Below are positions 45,256 to 57,026 of a stretch of DNA of 64,000 nucleotides, one piece after another. Both the position numbers and the translations under genes were made by a program. The DNA lies in the NCBI GenBank assembly GCA_017591395.1, contig WEDG01002894.1:276929-340928 (forward strand), given 5' to 3'. The DNA is from Schistocephalus solidus. Taxonomy: Eukaryota > Platyhelminthes > Cestoda > Diphyllobothriidea > Diphyllobothriidae. Under the pieces are notes generated by a model. It did no database searches. It was not told where the DNA came from and worked only from the letters and a program-made list of their open reading frames with translations. The first letter of the stretch is position 1. Every line of letters begins with the position of its first letter.

Positions 45256-47272
45256 CTTTCATCCATTTTTCTCAGGGGCTGATTCTTCTAAAAAACATTC
45301 ATCAAGTTGGCTCAATCTCTGGCATCTTATCAGGTTAAGGTCTCCTGGTTCAAAACGCAAACTAATATTGAAGAGTACTTCCAAATGTAAAATGCGAACG
45401 TGGCTTTGTTTCCTTTATTTTATTTTATCGCTTGTACGTTACACACAGCACCCGTCGCCGAGAAACAAGGCCAGCTGGTTAAAGTTTTGATAGGTTGGTG
45501 AATTCTTTGACCATATTATTGCGAAAACCGTTACAGCTGATTTACACATATTTACTGATATCAATCAAGACTTCAGTTCCTTAGGTGTCAGGTCACTCAC
45601 CGTCAAACAAATCTTGACTATTATCAACAAACCCCGGTCCAAGCAAATGAAAGCCGTTTTCAATAAGCGCTGCATAACCCACAAACTCAGACGTAGTGCA
45701 CTTCCACCTGTTTTAAGCTGCCGTCAAACCCAAAGATCCTTAATGCTATTCACAAGGCAATTTGTAAATAATTCAAAGATTCCCTAATGCAATGCCTAAA
45801 TTATACGATAATCCGAAACTCCAGGCGATCAATCTTCTTCTAAGCTGTATAATTTCCTGCAGCAAAATATTAGCCAAGGCTAATATTCCTTTACATAAAC
45901 CAACTTATCACAATGATAGAATCAAGAATTACAACCCAAATAGTTTGTCAAGTTTTAAACTCAGCAGCTATTGACTTTATTGAACACTACCTATGCATAG
46001 TTTCCACAAGCGATGATGAAGCTATTCACTACACAGAACATTAAATACCCCTCTCAGGTCAGCTCGTTGTTATCCTCCACTTAAATGAACACCGCCATCA
46101 TGGAGTCACACAACCTAAATAAGAAAATTACATCAAAACGATATAGATGACTGAAAAATACTATTGTCTTTGGCGCACACAAGTTCTTTCCATGTGATTT
46201 CCGTCAATTATTTCAAGTCGACCCAATGTTACCCGCATTGAATACAACAGGTTCAGTGTCACGAACGAAGCCGGGTTATTGGCATTTGGTGCCGTTGAGC
46301 TCTTGGCTCCAAACTATGCTAGTACAGACTAGCATGTTGGTTAAACTGAAAAACCGCAGCGGTATAAGGACAAAGCCAGTGAGAGATAGCGAATACGGCC
46401 ACTGGGCAGTCATGTCTAATTCAAACTTTCTCTAATTTTTAAAGATTGACTGGTTTCTGTTTGCGCGTCTTTAAATGCGTGGAGACGAGAAGCATGCCAC
46501 CTTCTAGTCATCTTCCTCCAACGAAACTGTTGCTTAAAAACTTTATATAAATTGTAGTAAAAGAGAGAATAATTACTTGTTCTTCGTGAGTTTCTCTTTG
46601 GAACGGAACGAGGAAAGAACGCTTAAATCAGCGACGATCATTACTGCAGAGGATATTATCTGTGGCTTGAGCAAACAATTAAGAACCTTGTCATTCGAAT
46701 TTGGTGACAGTATTCATTTGAACAAGTAAAGCTTTGAATATCTACAACCGTATTAATAAAAACCACTTTCAAATACCGGGAAGTTGAGTATTTTCGAAGA
46801 AAACAAACATAACGGACTTTAAACGTTCCAACTTATGGTTTTTACGAAAGTTCGATTTGAACACCGAGTGTATAAACATTGCCGTAATTTCAAGTAAATG
46901 ATCATCGCAAATGATATGTTTGGTGGCAAAAATGAACCTTTGGACGGAGAGCAAAGAGAAAGCAGAATATTCATGCAGGAATCATGGGCAAAATAAGACA
47001 ATAGGACATTCTGGATCCAGCTCAAGAGAATACTCTTGGAGCATAAAGTATACTAAAATTTTCGATTTTACTACTGCTACTGGCATTCATTAGATTAAAC
47101 AAAGAATAAAAATATTAGAATATATGAAGAACAAACACACGCTAATTTTAGTAAAATTTCTCTCTGAAATTATCAGTTGGTCATGAATCCACATATCTGC
47201 GCTACCTTTGCATAAACTCAGTCTGCACGAGTTGATAATGCTAGCTTATATGTGCAACATCGACCTAGGCCC

Positions 47273-47282
47273 TATATATAAG
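47273..47282 (+). promoter_or_regulatory. TATA-like box
   Basis: TATATATAAG lies about 365 bases upstream of the candidate start codon at 47,648. An acceptor directly before that ATG implies an untranslated first exon or a spliced leader between the two. The assignment is by sequence only. Confidence 0.3.
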
Positions 47283-47647
47283 AGCATTGTGAAATACCAA
47301 AATATTTTGCAAAATAAAGTAAAATATTGCATTGATTTAATTGTTAGTTTAATTTCACCGGAAACTAAGTAATATCAGTGGAACAACTTTTCCATACAAT
47401 TGAGCGTTTTAACGGATAAATTAAATCAACATGGCCAAACTTGCATATCTCCATTATTTCAAAGTACATAATTTTGCTCAGCCGTCGTGGAAAGATTACC
47501 TTCGTGGGATTTCTCAGCGACGTATAAAATATTTTAATTAAAAATACGAATTTTTAGGTTGGTGCTAAACTGTTATAGTGAATTACATCAGTCCAGACGT
47601 ATGAAACTGTAGGCGTAATTATATATTTTTAATATTCTTTTACACAG

Positions 47648-47749
47648 ATGGACACACGTTTTCGTAGCCCCGTTGTACCTCGAAAGACTGTTTGCGTCGA
47701 AGAAACCGCAGCAACACTAGCAAAGAAGTCTAAAAGGTCCAAATCAAGC
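47648..47749 (+). CDS. Coiled-coil gene, first coding exon, 34 codons
   Basis: The acceptor TTCTTTTACACAG ends directly before ATG at 47,648. The frame MDTRFRSPVVPRKTVCVEET continues into a basic AKKSKRSKSS and meets the donor AGC/GTAATA at 47,750 in phase 0. Two codons beyond the donor the unspliced frame stops. The segment is basic and probably disordered. An acceptor immediately before the first ATG is also what spliced-leader trans-splicing in flatworms would give. Unrecognised family. Confidence 0.4.
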
Positions 47750-47983
47750 GTAATATAACTATATTCTCATAACAATGTTCTCGTCTAGGAAACCACCCCT
47801 CGGATTCAGGATTCTGTCCTTAGACTCGAAAAAAGGGTACGATTCTCGAATAAGCTTTATATCATCATCAGGATAAGGAAGCAATGAATGACCCAATAGC
47901 CGATTTGAATAAACGCTGGTCCATTATAGCTAAAACCCAAGAATCGGTTTGTCCATTTTATGTCTAACGAACATTTTTCGTAG

Positions 47984-48082
47984 ATGTCTAAACAGGAAAT
48001 TCTCAACAATTATCGGCTACTAATGAACGACCATTTAAGACTTGAACGTTTTCTGTCAATAGTTACGAAGGATAATGAAATG
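47984..48082 (+). CDS. Coiled-coil gene, second exon, 33 codons
   Basis: The acceptor ACATTTTTCGTAG precedes 47,984; the donor ATG/GTATGT follows 48,082. The exon is exactly 33 codons, phase 0 at both ends, and encodes MSKQEILNNYRLLMNDHLRL and RFLSIVTKDNEM, a leucine-spaced helix. The phase fits both the exon before and the exon at 51,765. Confidence 0.45.
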
Positions 48083-49130
48083 GTATGTGACAAAACTAGA
48101 GCCGATTTCCCATTTTACCGATAATCGTTTTCGCGTGTACATATGTATAATCGCGCTTGTGGGAGGCTATGATTTCCAACCGATAGTAGTTATATTTGTA
48201 TTTTTGCAAGCTACCTGAAAGTCTGCTGCATGTGTATGTCGGAATTTAAATAATTTGCATTTTCTTGTGCCGTCTTTAATTCTATAACAACCCCAAAAAT
48301 TGCCTTTAATAAAAGTTAAAACAGGCTCGAAGTCCTATTATCGAAAGTATGTTAACCAAATAAGCTTCAAGGGCCTCTAGGAGGTAATTTATTCGTCCAT
48401 TTTTTGATAGCTATACTTTTTGAGTTGGACTTTAAGGCGACACGCAGTCATCTGACTATTTTATGATGCATATAACGATTATGACCAGACTACAGTCGTC
48501 TAAGACGCCAGCTACTGCCAGACATTGAGACATATCTTAAACTCATTAAAGGCCCAGTGTAAACGCTGCAAGACATACATCATTAAGGTCTTATAAGGTT
48601 GGAAAATACGTTAACAAAAGGTATTGCATTCCTTGGCAAATAACATAGCTCTTTAAAAAGATGCCGTATTTAACTTACAGACTTTGGTATAATATGAGAA
48701 CCAAAAAAGTGAAAACCTTTTTATGCGACTCTTGTAGCAGATATCCTCTTCAATATCTGTTGGTGTTATAAGCCTTGACACCTACAGAAATTCTTCAGAA
48801 TGACAATCCTCAAACACTGGTTTGTGATGGCATGCCCCTAGGACGCTAGTTGGCGAAAGGGAGTTGTTTTCAGACGATATTAGAGATTAATCGGGATAGA
48901 GGGATTGGATGTCGCTATGGAACATTTTCTTTATCCAAATTTTCATAAGTGCAACGTGGTTTCAATTCACTGAATGATTTTATATTTCCATGTCCATAAT
49001 GTGTTTCTATTTCGTCCTAGCATCCAGCAGCTTTTCAGTATGCTGTGCTATGTGTGCTGTGCTGTGCGCAGTGTGTTAAACGTTTTCGCTTCACAAATAA
49101 GCGTCAGTATCGCATGGATTATCATTCAAA

Positions 49131-49403
49131 ATGGCAGAAATTGAAACATTTGTAATTTTAAAATCGGATGACTTACGAAGATACAGGAGTAGAAGCACAA
49201 ACTGTATACAGTCTAATAGTAGAGCCGATAAATGTATGTTGTTTCAGATACGCGGTGCGACCAAAATTTCACAAAAGTCACCCCCTAGTAGGCGACTGAA
49301 AGCAATCAGCTCGACTGCATATCCACTGAAACGTCAACGGAATTTGATAACCAGGTGCTTTTTTATACTCTTTCTTATTAATCACAGTTTCGTTGGAGAG
49401 TGA
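49131..49403 (+). CDS. Unassigned 90-aa frame at the loop/right-arm edge
   Basis: MAEIETFVILKSDDLRRYRS begins it. A basic middle follows (SRRLKAISSTAYPLKRQRNL). The last 20 residues are encoded in the fading edge of the right arm and look like chance. No splice pair in a compatible phase joins it to the exons upstream. It may be an exon of the same gene or noise. Confidence 0.2.
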   Translation: MAEIETFVILKSDDLRRYRSRSTNCIQSNSRADKCMLFQIRGATKISQKSPPSRRLKAISSTAYPLKRQRNLITRCFFILFLINHSFVGE

Positions 49404-50656
49404 TGACTAGAATGTGGAATGCTTCTCGTCTCCACGCATTTAAAGACGCGCAAACAGAAACCAGTCAATCTTTAAAAATTAGAGAAAGTTTGAATTAGAC
49501 ATGACTGCCCAGTGGCCGTATTCGCTATCTCTCACTGGCTTTGTCCTTATACCGCTGCGGTTTTTCAGTTTAACCAACATGCTAGTCTGTACTAGCATAG
49601 TTTGGAGCCAAGAGCTCAACGGCACCAAATGCCAATAACCCGGCTTCGTTCGTGACACTGAACCTGTTGTATTCAATGCGGGTAACATTGGGTCGACTTG
49701 AAATAATTGACGGAAATCACATGGAAAGAACTTGTGTGCGCCAAAGACAATAGTATTTTTCAGTCATCTATATCGTTTTGATGTAATTTTCTTATTTAGG
49801 TTGTGTGACTCCATGATGGCGGTGTTCATTTAAGTGGAGGATAACAACGAGCTGACCTGAGAGGGGTATTTAATGTTCTGTGTAGTGAATAGCTTCATCA
49901 TCGCTTGTGGAAACTATGCATAGGTAGTGTTCAATAAAGTCAATAGCTGCTGAGTTTAAAACTTGACAAACTATTTGGGTTGTAATTCTTGATTCTATCA
50001 TTGTGATAAGTTGGTTTATGTAAAGGAATATTAGCCTTGGCTAATATTTGCTGCAGGAAATTATACAGCTTAGAAGAAGATTGATCGCCTGGAGTTTCGG
50101 ATTATCGTATAATTTAGGCATTGCATTAGGGAATCTTTGAATTATTTACAAATTGCCTTGTGAATAGCATTAAGGATCTTTGGGTTTGACGGCAGCTTAA
50201 AACAGGTGGAAGTGCACTACGTCTGAGTTTGTGGGTTATGCAGCGCTTATTGAAAACGGCTTTCATTTGCTTGGACCGGGGTTTGTTGATAATAGTCAAG
50301 ATTTGTTTGACGGTGAGTGACCTGACACCTAAGGAACTGAAGTCTTGATTGATATCAGTAAATATGTGTCAATCAGCTGTAACGGTTTTCGCAATAATAT
50401 GGTCAAAGAATTCACCAACCTATCAAAACTTTAACCAGCTGGCCTTGTATCTCGGCGACGGGTGCTGTGTGTAATGTACAAGCGATAAAATAAAATAAAG
50501 GAAACAAAGCCACGTTCGCATTTACATTTGGAAGTACTCTTCAATATTAGTTTGCGTTTTGAACCAGGAGACCTTAACCTGATAAGATGCCAGAGATTGA
50601 GCCAACTTGATGAATGTTTTTTAGAAGAATCAGCCCCTGAGAAAAATGGATGAAAG

Positions 50657-50896
50657 ATGAAAACCCAAAGAAGTTTGGATTCGCTTAAAAAAGTCAGGCA
50701 GTGTTGTGTGGTGTATGAACTATTAAAACGATATGCTGGTAAAATCAAAGCAAGTGCTGGAGCAGAACGGAAATTCCCTTTACTGAATTATCCATCTTAT
50801 TTAAACACGGCTACGTATAAGTTAAGTGGTATCGTAAAAACTGCACACAAAAACATAAAGTCTACTGAATCCAAACTTACATTACAGACGCAATAG
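50657..50896 (+). CDS. Candidate exon or small gene, 79 aa
   Basis: MKTQRSLDSLKKVRQCCVVY starts it, then ELLKRYAGKIKASAGAE, RKFPLLNYPSYLNTATYKLS and a polar end. A stop lies two codons upstream, so it must begin here or after the AG just before the ATG. A possible donor ATC/GTAAAA at 50,834 would make a 59-codon phase-0 exon that fits between the exons at 47,984 and 51,765 and would leave the arm-specific A-run difference in an intron. The protein-like composition and conservation between arms support coding; neither splice site is strong. Confidence 0.3.
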   Translation: MKTQRSLDSLKKVRQCCVVYELLKRYAGKIKASAGAERKFPLLNYPSYLNTATYKLSGIVKTAHKNIKSTESKLTLQTQ

Positions 50897-51764
50897 ATGA
50901 AGCCCAGCCACCAGTGGTTCAATTATTGAACTTTCAAAGTTTACACTCGCTGTGAGTTAAAAAACGTAAATGTCCATGTGGAAGCGTTCAGTATGTCTGG
51001 TGTGTATATAATCATTTCCATTATTGTTTTTGCATAGAGCTACCAATATTTTCCTTGGAGCTGTGGGTCGCTGTAAAGTTAGCTTCAAGAAAACTCTGTA
51101 GGGGTAACAAATAATGGCCAATTTAAGGCTTTTTGTGGTTTGCCCCTTCCTTTTTTTTATAAAACTACAGTACAACAGCAGGAGCTCATATAACAACATT
51201 TAGTTCATTTTATCGGGACAATCTCGTCTTAAGACACATCGTTGCATGATTAAAATAACCATACAAAACAAGGGACGTTTTCCATGAAATACAAATGGCT
51301 GAAGTGGTGTGGCGTGCTTTTCCACGAATGCTTTATGAATAACTGTAATCCAGGCATTATTTTATTGCTTCTTTTCTTAACTACACTGCATAATCCCACC
51401 TTTAGTATAACGGAACACTGCAAGCTGTTCTTTTATAGAAAGCTCAGATTTATCTACGCAAATAAGATAAACATGAGGACGTTGTGGACACATCCGTCCC
51501 CAAGGACGCTTACACAAAGACGCTTGACAATTTTGCCATATACTGATTATGTATAATTTCGATTAACAAATAAAACAGCAGGAAATATGGTTATTTGTAG
51601 GAAGCTTTAGTTTGAAAAGAACAGTCTCAAACAATTAATGTTTTGGCCGTAATCGGGATCTTATTTAAGAGAGGATAAATTTGATTATGGAGCGTGGTAT
51701 AGTATCCTGCTTATCGAAAAACAGCAAGTGATGCATAAATTTTCTCGTGTTTTTTTATTTTCAG

Positions 51765-51953
51765 GCGCGCAATCGCCTTGAATCCGATCTGCTAGATGCT
51801 ATGATGTGCATTGAGGATCTTAAACAAGCCCTGGAAATCCGAATGGCAAGAGTACGTGATAAACTCGTTATGCGCACCAAAAGTTTATTGATAACTGCAT
51901 TTGCTTTGAACAATTATCAGCCCATCACTCCATCCTTTATTGTATATACGTAA
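51765..51953 (+). CDS. Coiled-coil gene, probable last exon
   Basis: A strong acceptor (GTGTTTTTTTATTTTCAG) ends at 51,764. The frame starts in phase 0 with ARNRLESDLLDAMMCIEDLK, QALEIRMARVRDKL and runs to TAA at 51,951-51,953. Joined to the second exon, the heptad spacing of the helix continues without a break. An alternative donor AGA/GTACGT at 51,852 would end the exon after 29 codons. The stop followed by AATAAA about 200 bases later favours a terminal exon. The family is unrecognised: a small, mostly helical, probably coiled-coil protein. Confidence 0.45.
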   Translation, partial: ARNRLESDLLDAMMCIEDLKQALEIRMARVRDKLVMRTKSLLITAFALNNYQPITPSFIVYT

Positions 51954-52146
51954 ACACGGGCACTTTTTCACTTTCCACTAGCACTGATTCTACAAGAACT
52001 TTAGTACTTGGGTGCATATGCCGAATAGTCCCTGTATCCCTCCAAACAAAGTTAACCATATGGAAAAAGTTTATCAGCCAACTTAGGCTACGTAACAAGG
52101 TAATGACGTATCGGATCGCCGAAAGCAGAGGTGATTCTGCGCGGTC

Positions 52147-52152
52147 AATAAA
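52147..52152 (+). other. Polyadenylation signal
   Basis: AATAAA about 195 bases after the stop codon of the candidate last exon. A single hexamer in AT-rich DNA is weak evidence alone. Confidence 0.3.
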
Positions 52153-53769
52153 CTCAGATTTCTCTCAGTAAATAAAAACTTGTGAATATCTTTAAGGAAA
52201 TAATTGTTAGTGTCAACTAAATATTTCCAAATGCTCGGATCGAATTTTCACACCTCACTTACAATAAGCGTTCTGTAAAGATTTATTTCGACACCGTTGG
52301 AATCAAGTTCATTGCTTTTAGCAGAAACTTCACCATGTACGACGTTTGAAATATTGGTTATTAAAAACCCTCGAGAGATACTATTGGTGAGTCTTCGTTC
52401 GCATCATAAATATGAGAGTAAGTGTCGACTGACTGAATTCGATCATCGAACTCGCTTGAGCCCGATATTGATGCTGACTGACAATGGAACTTAACGCAGA
52501 AATGACCATTCCAGTCTCGTTGGTCTTTGTAGGTATGCCGGCATCATTAGTCAGTCATAAATCTATAAACTTGCCTAATGATTGTTCCAGGAAATCTGGA
52601 AATCGTTCCTTAAGGGCGAAACCGTAACACCCTTCAATTATTTGTGGTGAAGCAGAACTGCATCGCATCAATCTTGCCTTTCAGTACCACACCAACTGTG
52701 TTCTAAATGCAACCTTAAGTCAAGACGGCTGGAGGTAGGAGTGAGCTTAATGAATGATAGAGTAAAATGGCCCATATTCGCGTTTCACATACGACCTGAT
52801 CACTAACGCTACGCGTCAAGGTTTTCTCGTGGATCTTGGAGCTGATCTAGGCGAGGATTTTTAAGTTTTACTTTCCTCGGAAATTACTTCCTTACTTGGT
52901 GTTAATCGGTCTGATGGAAGATTTATAAGCACAGACCAACGGTTAGGGAGCCCACTTATGAGCTAGACTTGTCGCGGTTGTGTCATGTAGCGGCAGCATT
53001 TTGGTTAGGCTTTTAGCTTGCACCTGTGCTGCCACTGTGGTTTACCATGTAATCCTTTGTAATTGAGGGTGTCATAGAAGCCGCATTAAGAAGAAACTGC
53101 TGCAGCTCGGTTCTATGCATGTCCGAGTTGATCCTCCACAAATGGCAATATTCCAAACCGTAATTGCTAACACGCGCAATTTTTTAATGAGCAGTTAAAT
53201 GCTGAGTCGGATCTTGGCGGAGTCCCATCTCTTTCATCTCTCTATATCTCACACACACACGCCCACACAGACAAACCATTGACTTCTCCAACTTACACCG
53301 AACACAGATAACATAAGGCACAAAATTCAGTGCTACATGTAGTCACTTTTTATTGCTTGCGGAACATGAGCTCAATTGGCATCGTGGTGGGAGATATAAT
53401 CAAGTTCAACTCAAGAAGGGTGTAAATGCAGTCTAACTCTCGTTCCAAAAACACAAGGAAATTATTCCCTTAGCTTCCAAACCCACAAACTCAGGACTCT
53501 TACTACATAGTGCTATGCCCATGTGTGTCATATTTACTATAGTGGAATCTAGGAATTAATGTAGAAATTCGGGCGTCCTGAGTGATTCATACGCAGAGCA
53601 CCAAAACACTACCTTATAGCATCTCCCCTCATGATCATGCTGGTAACGAACACGCAGCGCACAAATTGAACTCAATAAATATCGTCGGATTCAGTACACT
53701 AACAACGCAAATGCCTCCGAAATCGTCTCTATCCTCAAGCTCTTTGCCATGAAGCCTATTACGACGATC

Positions 53770-55371
53770 TTAACAACGGTAAGCAAACGCGTGGTGCCTG
53801 CCGTCACTCACATCACGCCCATCATCACAGCTACAAACCACCGCGAAGACGATGACCCTCGCCCATATACCACTTACCTTTGTTGAAAATACTCCCGACG
53901 ACCCACTATGAAAGTTCGACTGTCCGTTTCGATTATGCCCACCATATGCTACACGGTATAGTGTCACAGGGACGGCGAAGGTGCGATCACATTGAGTTCA
54001 GGTTAGGTCCGTGTCCCCATCGCTGGTAGGGGGGCTGTGGTGGTCGTGTTAAAATCAGGTGGCGAGTAGTCATAGGTTGTCCCTTTGGTGATGCGAGTGA
54101 GGGAATTGATGGTGGTGGTGATCGCCATGGGGCTTAAAGCAGGGTTGGTAGAGGATATGTTCTTTGATGTAGAAGATGAAGTTGTCAGATTGTTTTTGCA
54201 CTTCCTCCAGATGTGTCTTACATGTCCGAGTCTCGCGCGAAGATGCGATAACAGTGTGGGCATGTTTCGATGGCTGGAATATTGGTGGTGTTTGGCCGGG
54301 GCTTTTGTGACTTTCGTGCCGTCCGTTTTGCCATGACTGTGGCAATTCGGTTGGCTTCATAGATTGCTGCTCCTATCTTCACTTTCCTACTTCCAGGTCT
54401 GTCAGTTCTGGGCGAGGCCCTCTCAGTTTGCCGAATTGATTTGTAGTTGCTTTAAGGAAGACCTCCGAGTCTCTTTATAGCGCCGCTCTTGCCCCCTTCG
54501 TCGATGAAAACCCGTGGAAAAATCTTCAGAGAAGAGTCGTTTGGGTAGTCACTCGTCATCCATCCTCACGAGGTAGCCGCTCCAGTGTAGTTGTAGTTAG
54601 TTCATGTGATCGTAAATGCTGAGGAGACCTGTTCGTTCCAGCACTTGTGTGTCCGGGATCCTGTCTTGCTATCTCAGCTTCAGTATTATGCGGAGGGAGC
54701 TGAGATGGAAGTGGTCGAGCTTCAGTGCCTTGTTCTGGTAGACATTTCAGGTCTCTGTTAATACAGCAGCGTCGGCAAAATGAGAGCTTTGGACATATTG
54801 CGCTTGGTGCTGAGGTGGAGACCATGTAGATTCCAGACGATGTTTTGCATGCACCTGAAGGCTTCGATGGTTTTGGCGATCCGGTTGTTGACCATATCGT
54901 TGACTTTTGTGCTGTCCAGGCAGGTGAAGATGTCCATGGTTTTCATTGGAGCATCATTGAAATTGCTGAGCGGTGCAATATAGGGGATACTGGATGCAGT
55001 TGGTGCATGATCACCTTTTTTCCTTGTTTATGGTCAAGCCGAAGTTTCCGCAAGTGGCAGCGAAATGGTCCATGTTTATTTGCACGTCCCCGTTTTTCGT
55101 TGCATTGAGTGCGCAGCCGTCAGCGCGGTCGTCATTTCATGGATGGTGGCTGTGGATACACGCGAGTGGACATGCATCCGCCGCGGGTTGAGGGGTCGGC
55201 CGTCCATCCGGTAGGTAATATGGAACCCGGGGCGTTCATCAAGGTAGGCGTCCACTAACCGGACATATTTCATCAGATTGAAGAGGAAAGGTGCGGGAAC
55301 GCAGGCCTGCTTCAGTCTGTTGGTCACAGCGAATTCCTCTGAGACGGTTCCGTTGCCCTTGCGCGCGCCAT
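53770..55371 (-). mobile_element. RTE-like element with zinc-finger tail, right copy (partial)
   Basis: Minus-strand order: VTNRLKQACVPAPFLFNLMK, AYLDERPGFHITYRMDGRPL, RRMHVHSRVSTATIHEM, then [53 protein letters not shown] and, in the tail, a C2H2-like finger and Thr-rich linker (54,360-54,003). The palm catalytic YADD/FADD block is not preserved (ALTAAH). It begins in mid reverse transcriptase because the arm begins there. Confidence 0.8.
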
Positions 55372-55615
55372 CAGTGTCGCAGGGACGGGTAAGTTGCGAT
55401 CACATTGAGTTCAGGTTAGGTCCGTGTCCCCATCGCTGGTAGGGGGCTGTGGTGTTCGTGTTAAAATCAGGTGGCGAGTAGTCATAGGTGGTCCCTTTGG
55501 TGATGTGAGTGAGGGAATTGGTGGCGGTGGTGATTGCCATGGGGCCCAAAGCAGGATTGGCAGAGGATATGTTCGTTGATGTAGAAGTTGAAGTTGTCGG
55601 ATTGTTGTTGCCCCA
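55371..55615 (-). mobile_element. Third copy of the RTE-like tail
   Basis: 245 bases nearly identical to 53,955-54,200 (shared TCACATTGAGTTCAGGTTAG, GTGTCCCCATCGCTGGTAGG, AAAATCAGGTGGCGAGTAGT). It directly abuts the right arm, so the 3' end of one element copy meets the middle of another in the same orientation. Confidence 0.85.
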
Positions 55616-56930
55616 TGGCCGGCTGCTCGACCAGAACAGGGATCAGACTCCCCTACGGTACGCGGTTATCGGGCCGCACTGATTTCATTCGAGCCCTTAA
55701 CAGCTGCCTTCGGTGCTTGCAAGACGCCTGCCAGTTGTAGCCTTTGACCATTAATACTGACAAGCTTGACGGTACTGTTTCCTCCAGAATAAGTAATTAT
55801 GGTCAAGCAAAAGCACTGGCGATTCCCACGGAACAAATGAGCAGGGTAAGAAAACTTCAGTTATTGCTCATATTTCAAGCTTGATTAGAGTTTGGGAAGC
55901 AGATGATATTGAATGGAGCGTTTGTCCAGGGGTAAAAATAGGGTGCCAAGCGAACTTTCTCTGGCCCTCCTACGCGCGTTATGCTGAGCCGTCAGACAAG
56001 ATGTGCGTAGTCTCTGTAGAAGTCTACGGGTGACATAGTACATTTACGAAAATCTGTTGGAAGATGTGGATACTAGACCCATGTGATACATTTTTTTGCG
56101 TTTTGTGGCCTCGAAAGTGAATGGAACTGTGATGTTAGAGTCAACACGCGATCTATATCCTGGACGGCGGATGGGCTGCCAGGTGGGGTCTCGCCCGGCT
56201 TTGGTGCGTAATCAGCACCTGTTGTGAACAGCGCAGCTCTATAGATTATTCAGCCACCGCGTCTGATTTCGTGTCAAGCGTATCTGAATTATTCTTGTTC
56301 CGGAAGGTTGCGAGGCAACACATGCTTGTGTAAACATACTAACCCGGCAACGAATGTTAATCATAACGAACAAAGTGGATAGACTAGGGCTAGGGTTCGG
56401 GTTCGCGTTAGGGTGCGTTTGGCGTGTAGGTAAGCGTGAGTAGGTAAATGTGTAACAAGATCTATTTCAGTGCTAAAATATCAGCTCACTTAAACGATAA
56501 CGGTGGGCAAATAATTTTTTTTAATTGCTTGTGTGTTACCACCCTTTTCCGTCCTTTAACCTGCCCTACCCCCGTTGCCGCCGTTTCCGAATTACATGCC
56601 TAACTATCGATTGGCAGGTGAACAGTTGACGGAATCACTCCATCCTTGAGACCATGAGACGGGCTTTTGTTTCCCTTTTTAACCCTATTTATAACAGTTA
56701 TATCAGTCGCTGCATCCACACATCTTAAATGAATCCTGAAATTTACCGGTACTGAAACCACACAGACCTGCACAGAGCCGAAGTTCTCACATATCATTCG
56801 GCTATCTAAGGAAAATTACAATAAATTCCCTATTCACAGTGCTCTTTTGATGTATGCTAAAGCTTATGGCTTTGCCAGGATACCTTCTCCCCTGCACCAG
56901 GAATGATAGCATGTTTCTGTACATGAAGTA

Positions 56931-56933
<3 letters not shown>
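55616..56933. other. Unique DNA with a telomere-like block
   Basis: No gene supported; the minus-strand frame 56,600-56,797 has no recognisable domain. The only notable item is the block at 56,384-56,413. Confidence 0.4.
56384..56413 (+). repeat. Five degenerate telomere-type hexamers
   Basis: Five hexamers in exact register: CTAGGG, CTAGGG, TTCGGG, TTCGCG, TTAGGG. Flatworm telomeres use TTAGGG. Only one unit is perfect, so this is a decayed interstitial telomeric block or chance. Confidence 0.4.

Positions 56934-57023
<90 letters not shown>
56934..57023. repeat. (AT)45 microsatellite at the edge of the SINE array
   Basis: 90 bases of perfect AT alternation ending directly at the first array unit. 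Shorter AT runs sit at internal unit ends (59,353-59,371; 60,717-60,735; 62,785-62,796). Confidence 0.97.

Positions 57024-57026
<3 letters not shown>

Larger units (their letters stand above)
40255..46531 (+). repeat. Left arm of a giant inverted repeat
   Basis: Reverse-complement partner of 49,383-55,371. Shared open frames show the match: the 69-residue frame at 46,226-46,435 is identical to the minus-strand frame at 49,479-49,688. The 90-residue minus frame at 44,351-44,623 is identical to 51,284-51,556. Outer parts differ by roughly 2 percent by eye, inner parts by less. It contains the 3' part of the RTE-like element, an orphan exon copy and one arm-specific insertion. Confidence 0.9.
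46532..49382. other. Unique loop between the inverted arms
   Basis: 2.85 kb with no match in the arms. It contains a TATA-like box, two short exons of a candidate gene (47,648-47,749 and 47,984-48,082) and an unassigned frame at 49,131-49,403. Otherwise it is AT-rich. Homology between the arms fades over the last 40 bases at each edge (around TTCTAGTCATC and CCAACGAAACTGT). Confidence 0.8.
49383..55371 (-). repeat. Right arm of the giant inverted repeat
   Basis: Reverse complement of 40,255-46,531, lacking the 300-bp insertion. It carries the intact last exon of the loop gene on the plus strand and the RTE-like element on the minus strand. Its outer end falls at GCGCCATCA inside the HDDMMA-type block of the retroelement, where another retroelement tail is joined. 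Confidence 0.9.

Noticed and set aside
46226..46435. Identical 69-aa frame in both arms (also 49,479-49,688) as a duplicated gene
   Set aside because: Identity follows from the inverted repeat; no promoter, splice sites or domain. The opposite strand is equally plausible.
51284..51556. 90-aa frame conserved in both arms (also 44,351-44,623)
   Set aside because: Lies in the presumed intron before the last exon; hydrophobic AT-rich text without splice or start context. Conservation is explained by the recent duplication.
40255..55371. Polinton/Maverick-type element with long terminal inverted repeats
   Set aside because: The arms are longer than the interior, and no integrase, polymerase B, ATPase or capsid-like frame is visible in arms or loop.
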